From Chromobacterium sp. ATCC 53434 (GTDB taxonomy: Bacteria; Pseudomonadota; Gammaproteobacteria; Burkholderiales; Chromobacteriaceae), in assembly GCF_002848345.1 (NCBI RefSeq), contig NZ_CP025429.1, positions 2,294,001-2,358,000 of the forward strand: a stretch of DNA of 64,000 bases, in the 5' to 3' direction. The position numbers were made by a program, and so were the translations under genes. Below, in pieces: positions 16,383 to 24,491 of the stretch (the first letter of the stretch is position 1; the number at the start of each line of letters is the position of its first letter). The notes under the pieces were generated by a model. It did not search any database. It saw only the letters and a list, made by a program, of their open reading frames with translations, and was not told where the DNA came from.

Positions 16383-17697
16383 CGCGCAGCACCTCCAGCC
16401 GCCCGGCCGGCACAAATCCGGGATGGCGCACGCCGTTGCGCGCCACCAGGTCCTCCGCCACATCCACGCCGCCGGTGGCCTGATAGGCCACCACCAGCGC
16501 CGGCAGCGTGGCGTGGGTGGTGATGATGTCCAGCTCCGCCAGCGTCGGCGCCCGCGCCGTCAAGCTGCGCGCCACCGCCTGGCGCAGCGCCTGCATGGCC
16601 GGATACAACGTGTCCGGCGCCGCCTGCAGCTCTACGTTCAGCGCGTCCAGGATCACTTCCCGCGCCTGCTGCAGTTCGGCCTTGCTCTCGAACTGCGCGC
16701 GTGGAATGGAGCGCGCCGCCTCGATCACCAGCACCCGGCGCACGTAGTCGGTAAGCGAGGGCGGCATCAGCGGCAAGGTCTGCGGGAGGCTGGATTGGCC
16801 GGCGCCGCGGCCGGCAGCCGGCATTCCGCCGGAAGATGCGCCGCCGCCAGCGCGCTGCTGGCTGGCGATGCGCTGGGCGGCAGCCACCGCCCAGCCTGGG
16901 CGGGAACTGGCCGCGGACGGCGCATCGGCTGGCCGCCGGCCGCGGTTGGGCTCCAGCGTCTGGTACGGGTGCAGCACGTCGCCGCGCAGCAGCTTGCGCC
17001 AGCTGGACAGCCCGGAAAACGGATTGCGCAGCCGGCCGATCAGCGACTGAATGCGGCCCTGAATTCGCCCCACCAGCGCCAGCGGCGCGTTGATGATGCG
17101 TTGCACGGCGTTGATGATGCGGTCCACCGCAGCCAGCGCCTGGTCCAGCGGCGCCAGGAAACTCTCCAGTGTGGCGCATACCTGCTCCACCACGGCTGCG
17201 GCTTCCTCAGCCAGCCCGGCGATGTCGTCCAACCAGCTGCTGGACAGCTCGTCCGCGCTGGTCGCCAGCGCCTCGTCCGCCGCCTCGTCCAGCTGGGCGT
17301 CGGTATCGTCCGTAGCGGCCGGCTCCAGGTTCTGGCCGGCCTCCACGAACACCATTTCCACCTCGGTGGCGCCGCCGACAAAATCCGGATCGCGCACCGT
17401 CGCCTTGCTCTGCAGCTGGCACAGCAGCCGGCCGTGGTAAGGGTGATCCAGCTCGCCCGGGCCTGGCGCTTCCAGGTCGTCCAGCAGCAGCTGCAGATCC
17501 TGCTTGGCCGTGGGGCCGATGAACAACGCGGTGACGCGGTACACCCGCGCCGCGCGGCCCAGATCCTCACCGTAGGGGATGTCCCGGTACGGGTATTCGT
17601 GCAGCACGTTGCGCCGGCCGACCTCCGCGCCGGCGCTCTTGAAGTAGAACGGCCGGCCGCGCCAGCTGCCATAGATCGGGTCCGGTTTGGCCGCCAT
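16375..17697 (-). CDS. DNA circularisation / tail protein (Mu gp43/gpN type)
   Basis: 440 aa. The N-terminal part (YGSWRGRPFYFKSAGAEVGR, then RNVLHEYPYRD) matches DNA_circ_N. A coiled helical central part (about 130-260) and a Gly/Ala-rich linker follow. In Mu-like phages this protein belongs to the baseplate/tail and is injected with the DNA. It overlaps the tape-measure stop by one base and the hub start by eight. Confidence 0.88.
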   Translation of the reverse strand: MAAKPDPIYGSWRGRPFYFKSAGAEVGRRNVLHEYPYRDIPYGEDLGRAARVYRVTALFIGPTAKQDLQLLLDDLEAPGPGELDHPYHGRLLCQLQSKATVRDPDFVGGATEVEMVFVEAGQNLEPAATDDTDAQLDEAADEALATSADELSSSWLDDIAGLAEEAAAVVEQVCATLESFLAPLDQALAAVDRIINAVQRIINAPLALVGRIQGRIQSLIGRLRNPFSGLSSWRKLLRGDVLHPYQTLEPNRGRRPADAPSAASSRPGWAVAAAQRIASQQRAGGGASSGGMPAAGRGAGQSSLPQTLPLMPPSLTDYVRRVLVIEAARSIPRAQFESKAELQQAREVILDALNVELQAAPDTLYPAMQALRQAVARSLTARAPTLAELDIITTHATLPALVVAYQATGGVDVAEDLVARNGVRHPGFVPAGRLEVLRDG

Positions 17698-19883
17698 CAG
17701 TTGGCCCCCTGCATGGTGCGGCCCACGTTCATGGTGGTGGTCGGGCCCAGCGGCTTGGTGCGGGTTTCCACCTGCAACCCTGGCGGCGCGTGGATCACCA
17801 CATCCACCGTGCCGCCTATCTTGGTCTGCTTCACCTGGTTCAGCAGCGCCTCGGTCACTTGCTGGTTCTGGCCGAACACCTGGGCCAGATTGTCGCCGCC
17901 GACCGGCAGCTGCGGCCCCGGGGTCTTGAGACCAGCAAGCCAGGCCTCATTGCTCTTGCCCTGCTGCTGATCCATCAGGTACTTGCGCACCCATTGCTCT
18001 TCTTCGTTGTCAAAGCTGCCCAGTTGGTACCACGGCTTGTAACGGTTCCGTGCAGCCTCCACCAGACCTTTCCCGTATCGCTTCTCCAGGTCCGTGCGCA
18101 CCTGTGCGCCCTTGTGCAGCTCGTCTTTTTCGTCCTGCGGGGTGTACAGCAAAGCGATCATCGTTTGAATGGCCGCCAGCCAGCCGGCGGCCTTGGCTCC
18201 GGCCAATGTCTCGGCCTTCGCGACTGGTTTGACTCCCAGTTGCTCCAGCAGCCCGGGCTTGCGGGCGATGGCTTGCTCCACCGCTGAAGCACCCGCGCCA
18301 CCTGGAAGTGGCGTGCCCCCCTTCCCTCCCCGCCCTCCAGTGAAAAAAGACAACAGTCCACCACCTACTACTGCCGTACCCAAGACTTGAATGGCAGTAG
18401 CTGCTCCATCAGCTGCCGTCGTCAACGTCGGGAACGTGCGTGCATATGGAATTATCTTGTCGACCAGGTCGCCAAACGCCTTGTTCAATGGCGACATAGC
18501 ATCCTGATTCGCCATGGTCTTCTCGTTTTTCAGCTGATCCGCTTTGAAATCGGGCGTGGCGGCGATCAGGTCGTAATTGGTCTGCCCGGTGCCGGCAGCC
18601 TTGGGCAGCTTGGCCTCGATGTCCTTCACGTACTTGCGGTTGTTGATCAGCGCCAATAGCGCCATCATCGCCTGCCGGTCCTGAACCAGCTTGCCCACGA
18701 TGGAGCCTTGCCGCAGGTTCTGCAGACTCTCCCACACCGCGTCTTGGTCTTCGCCCTTGGCCTTGGCCTGCTGCATCCGCGCGGCGATCTTCTTGGACAC
18801 CGGGTCCTTCTGCATCAGTCTGTCGATGATGGCGGCGAAAGCATCCACGCCATCCATGCCCTTTTTCAAACGGGCTTGCGCCAGCTCCTTGGGCAGGTTG
18901 ATGCCGATCTTTTTGGCATCGTGAACCGTGTCCTGGCTATTGATCTTCTGCAGCAGGTTCACCAGGTTATTGCCGGCTTCGTCCTTGGTGCCGGCGGTGA
19001 TCACCGCCGCCTGGTTGAGCGCCAGCAACTTGCCCAGGCCCGCCATGCCGGACAGGCCGATGGAGCGCCCGGCCGCCATCTGCTGCGGCAGCCATTTGGA
19101 CATGTCCTTGAGTTCGAAACCGCCTTCCTGGCCGGCCTTGATCGCCATATCCAGCGCCAGCGGCATCTGGTCTTCCTTGATGCCGAAGCTCTGCAACGAG
19201 CGGATGGCGATGTTGCCCAGCTCTTTGGAATCCGCGCCGCTAGCTGTCGAGTACTTTTGCAGCGTGGGCAGCAGCTTCATGGCCGTGGCCTGGCTCACTG
19301 CTCCGGACGCCAGCAGGTTGTCCAGCGTCTCCGCCGCGCCATCTATCGTGCCGCCACCAACCCGCACCGCGCCGCGAATGGCTTTGTCCAGCTCGCCCAT
19401 ACCTTTCTGGCGGCCAGCCAGATTACGCTCCGCAAACGCCGTATTGGCCATGCCCGCCAGCCGGCGCTCATAACTCATGGTCTCCTTCATCGGCCCGCTC
19501 AACGCGTATCCGCCGACAGCCATGCCCACCGCCAAACCGCCCGCCTTGCGCAGCCGCTCGGTGGTTTTTTCCAGCGTGGAAAGCTGGCGCCACGCCTCCC
19601 GGCTTTCGCGCCGTACCTTGGAGAGGTCGCCCAGCAATCGGCCGAAATAGCTGCCGCGGCCAAGCTCCGCCATGGCCTGGCCAGCCTGGCGCATGGCGCG
19701 GCCAATCGCGCTACCCTGCAGCGTGGCCTCGCGTCCCACCCCGTGCAGCGAGCGGTTCACATTGGCCAGGCTGCGGCCGATGGTGTCGCTGTTGCGACCG
19801 GTGGCAGACGTTGCCTGCGCCAGCGCCTTCTCATAGGCGCTGGGGTCGGCAGCGATGCGGACTTTCAGTTCCAAGCTATCCAT
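17697..19883 (-). CDS. Tail tape measure protein (Mu gp42 type)
   Basis: 728 aa. It begins with SLELKVRIAADPSAYEKALA, the usual tape-measure start, then a long helical region. The TP901-type segment lies at about 130-330 (LAGMANTAFAERN, AVRVGGGTIDGAAETLDNL). Hydrophobic stretches lie near GGLAVGMAVGGYALSGP and AIQVLGTAVVGGGLLSFF. It sets tail length and fits a contractile tail. It follows the frameshifted chaperone locus, the canonical position. Confidence 0.93.
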   Translation of the reverse strand: MDSLELKVRIAADPSAYEKALAQATSATGRNSDTIGRSLANVNRSLHGVGREATLQGSAIGRAMRQAGQAMAELGRGSYFGRLLGDLSKVRRESREAWRQLSTLEKTTERLRKAGGLAVGMAVGGYALSGPMKETMSYERRLAGMANTAFAERNLAGRQKGMGELDKAIRGAVRVGGGTIDGAAETLDNLLASGAVSQATAMKLLPTLQKYSTASGADSKELGNIAIRSLQSFGIKEDQMPLALDMAIKAGQEGGFELKDMSKWLPQQMAAGRSIGLSGMAGLGKLLALNQAAVITAGTKDEAGNNLVNLLQKINSQDTVHDAKKIGINLPKELAQARLKKGMDGVDAFAAIIDRLMQKDPVSKKIAARMQQAKAKGEDQDAVWESLQNLRQGSIVGKLVQDRQAMMALLALINNRKYVKDIEAKLPKAAGTGQTNYDLIAATPDFKADQLKNEKTMANQDAMSPLNKAFGDLVDKIIPYARTFPTLTTAADGAATAIQVLGTAVVGGGLLSFFTGGRGGKGGTPLPGGAGASAVEQAIARKPGLLEQLGVKPVAKAETLAGAKAAGWLAAIQTMIALLYTPQDEKDELHKGAQVRTDLEKRYGKGLVEAARNRYKPWYQLGSFDNEEEQWVRKYLMDQQQGKSNEAWLAGLKTPGPQLPVGGDNLAQVFGQNQQVTEALLNQVKQTKIGGTVDVVIHAPPGLQVETRTKPLGPTTTMNVGRTMQGAN

Positions 19884-20033
19884 CGTCGTTTTCTTGAGTC
19901 AGCCGTGACAGGTAATGGCGGTAACGCCACTCGGGGAGCGCCAGGATTTCGGACTCGGTCATGCTGGTGCGGGTGAGCAGCAGCAGCACGCCGTCCCAAA
20001 ACCCGACCCGACGCTCCCCGCTTATTCCCCCGC
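19876..20033 (-). other. Predicted programmed -1 frameshift extension of the tail assembly chaperone
   Basis: In the -1 frame the sequence is open from the G5 run at the chaperone's end (20027-20031 on the plus strand, codons GCG GGG GAA TAA) to a TAG at 19876-19878, overlapping the tape-measure start. It encodes about 48 residues including RRVGFWDGVLLLLTR and LALPEWRYRHYL, a pattern typical of frameshifted tail chaperones. Slippage would place the P-site GGG codon on another GGG. Confidence 0.65.
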
Positions 20034-20306
20034 TTTCTGCAGCGTGTTCAGGCCGTCAGTAAGCAGGTTGAAGTCCTCGGGCTCAAGGTCGCGCAACATG
20101 CCCAGGCTGAACGGGCCGGTGAATTCGTCGGCGCTCACGGCCACCTGGGCGATCAGCGCCGTGCGGAACGCAAACAGGTTGCTGGCCGGCGCGTCCTGCT
20201 CCGCGTCGATCAGGTCGCCCAACTTCGGCGCGCGCAAGGTAATGGACTTATAGGTGTGCTGGCCGACTTTCAGGCCGTGCTTCAGGGGAATGGTTTTGGT
20301 GCTCAT
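20022..20306 (-). CDS. Tail assembly chaperone (Mu gp41 type)
   Basis: 94 aa from MSTKTIPLKHGLKVGQ at 20306; upstream in-frame Met codons lie in the leader. The family pattern KSITLRAPKLGDLIDAE, then FAFRTALIAQVAVSADEF identifies the Mu gp41-like chaperone that binds the tape measure before tube polymerisation. It should also be made as a longer form by -1 frameshifting. It is the first gene of the third late block, 67 bases after the conserved late motif. Confidence 0.85.
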   Translation of the reverse strand: MSTKTIPLKHGLKVGQHTYKSITLRAPKLGDLIDAEQDAPASNLFAFRTALIAQVAVSADEFTGPFSLGMLRDLEPEDFNLLTDGLNTLQKAGE

Positions 20307-20373
20307 GCCAGCTCCGGAAAAGGAAAAGAACAGGCGCGGACGCGCCATGCTGGCATTGTGGGTGGGGTTGGCA

Positions 20374-20395
20374 GGTGGGATAAGGGGTGGATTTA
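20374..20395 (-). promoter_or_regulatory. Conserved late-block motif A (late promoter candidate)
   Basis: The 22-bp motif with core GGRATAAGGGGKGGATTT (plus-strand reading) occurs here and at 32501-32522 and 41861-41882. On the minus strand it reads AAATCCMCCCCTTATYCC. It lies upstream of the tail chaperone, the first gene after the Septu cargo, so it is probably the promoter or activator site of this block. Confidence 0.7.
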
Positions 20396-20406
20396 GACGA
20401 AGAAAA

Positions 20407-20424
20407 GCCCCGCGGATGCGGGGC
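20407..20424 (-). terminator. Terminator hairpin between cargo A and tail block
   Basis: GCCCCGC and GCGGGGC pair around GGAT. On the minus strand it is followed by TTTTCTTC. It lies between the Septu-like genes and the late motif and would stop leftward transcripts from the cargo. The rest of 20307-20663 holds no gene that I can see. Confidence 0.65.
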
Positions 20425-20539
20425 TCTATGCTGGTACGGCGGGCGTATTCCCCTTGCGGGTATTGTATTAGCCGCACACCCGGCCATAGGGCGCGCATTG
20501 TCCCACCGAATGGGCCAATGACAAACTATAGACGTAAAA

Positions 20540-20566
20540 ATACCGCAAAGCTGACGGGTGCGGTAT
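20540..20566 (-). terminator. Terminator of the Septu-like operon
   Basis: ATACCGCA (20540-20547) and TGCGGTAT (20559-20566) form a perfect 8-bp stem with an 11-base loop. On the minus strand five Ts follow. It lies about 100 bases after the ptuB-like stop. Confidence 0.75.
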
Positions 20567-20663
20567 CCGCTGTTTGATTCTTAGGTGTTTTGAGCACCAA
20601 GTATAACGATAGCCCGCGTTGGCGGACTATATCAAGTGAGAGTATAGCAGAGAGTCACAAACC

Positions 20664-21509
20664 TCAGATCGGAACATCCATTAGCTCAGGCGCCTGATTA
20701 AAAAGCTGATCAATTTCTGGGAAAAAACGCCTCTGCAAACGCATCTGCCCAAATACAAAGCAGTGCGGACTCCTTCTCAAACTGTCAACCATCTTAAAAC
20801 GACGTACATTGCTTATATTTTCAATATTTCTAATACGAACATACTCATTCAACCTTGCCATAAAACCATCAAAAGCATTAGCTCGCGCATGCAAGAGCAA
20901 ATCTCTATTTAGATCAACCGCCCTGATAGTAAACTCCGCTCGAGCAAGGGTAGTTCCAGCTACGCCATACTTGGGAACCACCTCAAAAGTACCCGGTAAA
21001 AAATGGCCATTTAAAACCCCACCAATATCCAACTCCAAATACGATGCAGGATCATCCACTCTAGGGTTAATAAAAACCGAATTCGAGAACGGGGGAGGAA
21101 TCACCGGATCATTGCGTCCCCGATGAAACTCCACGCTATTATTATCATTATCAAAATACGCATACTTATTACCCTTCCTAACATTACACACCCCGCAAGA
21201 GAATATATAGTTACTCCAATCAAATGCTAGGTCGGGGAAATAATTTTTGGGATCAACATGTTCAATTTCGTCAGCCGCAGAGTCCCCACAGTACCCGCAT
21301 CGAACAATTCCCGTGCTCATTATAGATAGTTGGCTTCTCACACTCGAAAAAGCCTTTTTCCAAGCGACCCTATCATTCTTTGCATCCCACAATTGAGATG
21401 CTCTTGCAACACGCCGGGAATAATCAAGCTCGGATGCCACCAGTTCACTCAATTGATTCAACGCATCAACTGCATGTGGCGGCAATGGCAAGGCCGTCAG
21501 TCTTAACAT
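20664..21509 (-). CDS. ptuB: Septu-like HNH nuclease PtuB
   Basis: 281 aa. The HNH/zinc centre is clear: CGYC, then EIEHVDPKNYFPDLAFDWSN, then CGVC and RKGNK. The EHxxPK...DWSN...CNxxKGNK pattern is that of PtuB proteins in Septu and retron-Eco7-type systems. It follows the PtuA-like ATPase by 12 bases, in the usual A-B order. In Septu the ATPase controls the nuclease, which cuts nucleic acid on phage infection. The gene is much more AT-rich than the virion genes around it, a mark of separate acquisition. Confidence 0.85.
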   Translation of the reverse strand: MLRLTALPLPPHAVDALNQLSELVASELDYSRRVARASQLWDAKNDRVAWKKAFSSVRSQLSIMSTGIVRCGYCGDSAADEIEHVDPKNYFPDLAFDWSNYIFSCGVCNVRKGNKYAYFDNDNNSVEFHRGRNDPVIPPPFSNSVFINPRVDDPASYLELDIGGVLNGHFLPGTFEVVPKYGVAGTTLARAEFTIRAVDLNRDLLLHARANAFDGFMARLNEYVRIRNIENISNVRRFKMVDSLRRSPHCFVFGQMRLQRRFFPEIDQLFNQAPELMDVPI

Positions 21510-21521
21510 ATAAGTACCTTA

Positions 21522-22814
21522 CTAGCCTGCCACAGTTGAAGACGCTGTTGGCAGAGCCGTGCTCAGCTCAAGCAGACGCTTTTGCTCTTCCTCAGAAAGT
21601 TCACCCCTCAATGACTTTCTATTTAATACCGCCAATTCTTGCAACATTTCTTTTGACGCTTCAGACCGTGTAACATTTACACCAAAAAATTCTGTCCCAT
21701 AAGCATCCATTATCGATCCATAAACAAGTCGACTCAGCTCAGTGCCTTGAATTCTACGTGACAGTTCATTCGAGCCAGGATTGGGAAGGTACCAAACCGA
21801 GTCAGCCCCCTGGCAGATTATTGGGCTATGGGTTGAAACAATAAATTGTATTCTCGGAAAACAACTCTTAAACCAAAGGCCAATTTTTTTCTGCCACGAT
21901 GGGTGCAAATGAGTATCTACCTCATCAATTGCAACCACACCATCCAGCTCCAGGCATTTGTCATGAACATTCAACGAGCTGATTACCTTCTCCATTCCGT
22001 ACGACTTTGTCATTAATCTAAATATTTCAAATATCATCGACAAGACAGAACGATACCCATCACTCATTTGATCAACACGAACCAATGCACCCGACGCATC
22101 TAATATACGAACTGCATCACTAGTCACTTCACTTACTGTTGAGCCATGAGGCAACAGTTTCGAACCATTCAAGAACTCAATAAGTTTATCCAGCAGCCTT
22201 CCTTCAATTGCATAATTATTCTCAAGCTGCCTAACTTTCAGATCACTCAACCAACGCAACCCCTCAGTCAATGCGACATCCTCCCCAAAAGCAGAGAGGT
22301 GAGGAGCAAGTTTAGGATTTGAATAAAACAATCGATCAAGTGAAGCATCTCCACCTGAAAATCTTCTAAATGGCCCAAAAGATGCAGAGAACCAACCGGG
22401 GTTCGTCCCCCATATTGATCGCTCACCAACAATCTTACCCGCCCCACCTGAAACAACCTCAGCGATATCACCGCCAAAACTACGTTCTACTTTCCTAATC
22501 TCAATATCAATATCAATTCGACTATTTGCACGCCCCTTTCCAGTGTAAATATCATTCACACCGGCAACCAATTGCAAATTGATCTTCGCTTGATCATGTC
22601 CGCGCGGCAACCAATTCTGCCAATCCTGTCGCAAAGCAACAGACTCTCGCGGACCAGCGAAAGCTAAAGCTAACGACCTAATAATGCTTGACTTGCCCGC
22701 TCCATTGGCACCAAGAATTACATGCCACCCTGCACATTCCTCATTGAAATTGACCCGAAATTCGAAACTTCGAATAGATCTTACATTTGTCACTGCCAAG
22801 CGCCGAACATACAT
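21522..22814 (-). CDS. ptuA: Septu-like ATPase PtuA
   Basis: 430 aa from MYVRRLAVTNVRSIRSFEF at 22814, preceded by AGGTGG; a GTG at 22823 is also possible. It is an OLD/SMC-type AAA ATPase: Walker A GANGAGKSS at 35-43, signature-like MSDGYRSVLSMIFEI, Walker B GVVAIDEVDTHLHPSW and the switch His in IVSTHSPII. With the HNH gene next to it, this is a two-gene Septu-type defence module. It is AT-rich and set between the tail-tube and tail-chaperone genes, so it is prophage cargo. Confidence 0.85.
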   Translation of the reverse strand: MYVRRLAVTNVRSIRSFEFRVNFNEECAGWHVILGANGAGKSSIIRSLALAFAGPRESVALRQDWQNWLPRGHDQAKINLQLVAGVNDIYTGKGRANSRIDIDIEIRKVERSFGGDIAEVVSGGAGKIVGERSIWGTNPGWFSASFGPFRRFSGGDASLDRLFYSNPKLAPHLSAFGEDVALTEGLRWLSDLKVRQLENNYAIEGRLLDKLIEFLNGSKLLPHGSTVSEVTSDAVRILDASGALVRVDQMSDGYRSVLSMIFEIFRLMTKSYGMEKVISSLNVHDKCLELDGVVAIDEVDTHLHPSWQKKIGLWFKSCFPRIQFIVSTHSPIICQGADSVWYLPNPGSNELSRRIQGTELSRLVYGSIMDAYGTEFFGVNVTRSEASKEMLQELAVLNRKSLRGELSEEEQKRLLELSTALPTASSTVAG

Positions 22815-22824
22815 AGGCACCACC

Positions 22825-22868
22825 TACTTTAAGTTGTGTATATGCGAAGTATTTCATACTTTAAGTTG
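22825..22868 (-). promoter_or_regulatory. Probable promoter/operator of the Septu-like operon
   Basis: TACTTTAAGTTG occurs at 22825-22836 and 22857-22868, exactly 32 bp apart. AAGTATTTCATACTT (22847-22861) is a palindrome with 6-bp arms between them. The stretch is AT-rich and directly upstream of the ATPase start, so it could hold a promoter under repression. Confidence 0.5.
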
Positions 22869-22883
22869 CATGCCAAAAGAAGA

Positions 22884-22907
22884 AACCCCAGCCACAAGGC
22901 CAGGGTT
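22884..22907 (-). terminator. Terminator after the tail-tube gene
   Basis: On the minus strand AACCCTGGCC and GGCTGGGGTT pair (8 standard pairs and 2 wobbles) around TTGT, followed by TCTTCTTTT. It would stop late transcription coming from the capsid block before the Septu-like cargo. Confidence 0.6.
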
Positions 22908-23174
22908 CAGGTCGGTTGCCACACCGTAGCACTACAAGAGGAGAACGCCATGAAGCGCAGGGTCAGTATGGCCGGCGCCTGGCGGTGCAAACAGGGGTGG
23001 AGTCAGATCAGTTCCGCCGGGTCTCCAGCCATGGTCATATCCACCTTGTTGCCCTTCAGCTCCACCTCACCCACCGTGCCGGCATTGGCCACCAGGTAGC
23101 GCTGGCCGCTGTCAGTTTCAAAAATCAGCGTCACGTCCTCCAACTGCTGCAACGCCACCACATCCTCGTCACTA

Positions 23175-24296
23175 TTAATCCGGCAGTAATAATCCGTACA
23201 GATTGTATACTTCCGGCATGGAAAAAATCGATGTGCGCAAGCTTGAACTGGCCGCCCGTGAGCAGCTGAGGCGTACCGCTATCCGGATGTACAAGCGAGG
23301 CCGGTCTCAAGCCAGTATTGCCGAAGAACTCGGGCTGCGCCGCCCCACCATTTCCGCCTGGGTGGTGCGTGAGGCAGCACTAGGTGCGCAGGGATTCAAA
23401 GAACAGAAGCGCGGTCGCGCCGAAGGCACCGGCCGTCGGCTGACCGAGGCGCAGGAAGCCCGGATCAAGCAGGACATCGTGGATCGCACGCCAGACCAGA
23501 TGAAGCTGAGGTTTGCCCTGTGGAGTGCTCAGGCGGTCAAGGCTGTAATCAAGCAGATGTTTCTGATCGATCTGCCGATCCGTACTGTCCGTCTGTACTT
23601 GGCCCGCTGGGGCTTTACGCCGCAGCGCCCGCTCAAACGCGCTTATGAGCAGCGACCGGCAGCAGTCGAGAAATGGCTCAAGGAGGAATACCCGGCTATC
23701 GTCGCGCGTGCCAAAGCGGAAATGGCTGAAATCAGCTGGGGCGACGAATCGGCGGTGTCGAGTGTTGAGCACTTTCCGCGTGGCTACGCCCCAAAAGGCC
23801 AAACCCCAGTTCTGGTGTTATCCCAATCGAAAAGAGCGCGCATCAACTTGATTTCGGCCATTACCAACCAAGGCAAGATGCGCTTCATGCTGTACCGGGA
23901 GACCTTGACGGCCCGGGTGCTGATCAAGTTTCTGATGCGGCTGATCCGTGATGCTGGCGGCAAGAAGGTGTTCTTGATCCTCGACAACTTGCGCGTGCAT
24001 CACAGCAAGCTGGTGCAAGCATGGTTGGAGGAGGAAGAGAACAAGAAGGCGATTGAGTTGTTCTTCCTGCCCAGCTACTCACCGGAACTGAACCCGGATG
24101 AATACTTGAACGGCGACCTGAAGGCCAGAATGAGCGCAGGTGAGCCGGTTCGATCAGACGGTCAACTTCAAGGGAAAGTGCTGTCCCATTTACGCTCATT
24201 GCAGAAGCAGCCGGCCAGAATCCGGTCGTACTTCCGGCATGAAAAAATCCGCTACGCGGCATGAGCTTTCTGTACGGTATTTGACTGCCGGATTAA
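23175..24296 (+). mobile_element. IS630-family insertion sequence, copy 1
   Basis: The ends are inverted: AATCCGGCAGT on the left and ACTGCCGGATT on the right, with CCGTACAGA and TCTGTACGG shared further in. A TA dinucleotide flanks both ends (23173-23174 and 24297-24298), the target duplication of this family. The element is 1122 bp with one transposase gene. A second copy begins at 63906 and is identical over the 95 bases visible. Confidence 0.93.
23218..24264 (+). CDS. IS630-family transposase
   Basis: 348 aa from MEKIDVRKLELAAREQL. The N-terminal HTH is SQASIAEELGLRRPTISAWV. The DDE domain shows Asp in ISWGDESAV, Asp in KVFLILDNLRVH and Glu in PSYSPELNPDEYLNGDLK, the usual IS630 triad context. 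It is full length, so the element may be active. Confidence 0.95.
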   Translation: MEKIDVRKLELAAREQLRRTAIRMYKRGRSQASIAEELGLRRPTISAWVVREAALGAQGFKEQKRGRAEGTGRRLTEAQEARIKQDIVDRTPDQMKLRFALWSAQAVKAVIKQMFLIDLPIRTVRLYLARWGFTPQRPLKRAYEQRPAAVEKWLKEEYPAIVARAKAEMAEISWGDESAVSSVEHFPRGYAPKGQTPVLVLSQSKRARINLISAITNQGKMRFMLYRETLTARVLIKFLMRLIRDAGGKKVFLILDNLRVHHSKLVQAWLEEEENKKAIELFFLPSYSPELNPDEYLNGDLKARMSAGEPVRSDGQLQGKVLSHLRSLQKQPARIRSYFRHEKIRYAA

Positions 24297-24491
24297 TAGC
24301 ATGGCGCAGCGAAAATTTCACCTCTCCGCCGATCACCTCCTTGGTGGCCAGACCGCAGGGGCCGTTGGCGTCCTTGATCTGCTCGCGGATCTTGCCGCCC
24401 ACCTTCAGGCTGGCGTCGCCCTCGCTACGTTTTTTCTGGCCATTGAGCGTGATGTACACCACGCCGGTCATGCGTGCCATATCGGGTTCCT

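Larger units (their letters stand above)
23003..24480 (-). pseudogene. Tail tube protein gene (Mu gp40/gpM type) split by IS630
   Basis: The N-terminal 61 codons (24297-24480: MARMTGVVYITLNGQ, then IREQIKDANGPCGLATKEVI) and the C-terminal 56 codons (23003-23172: EDVVALQQLEDVTLIFETD, then MTMAGDPAELI) join in frame once the IS and one TA copy are removed. The joined product is 117 aa, close to Mu gp40. The split gene cannot give a normal tube, so the prophage should be unable to make a functional tail unless the IS excises precisely. Confidence 0.9.
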
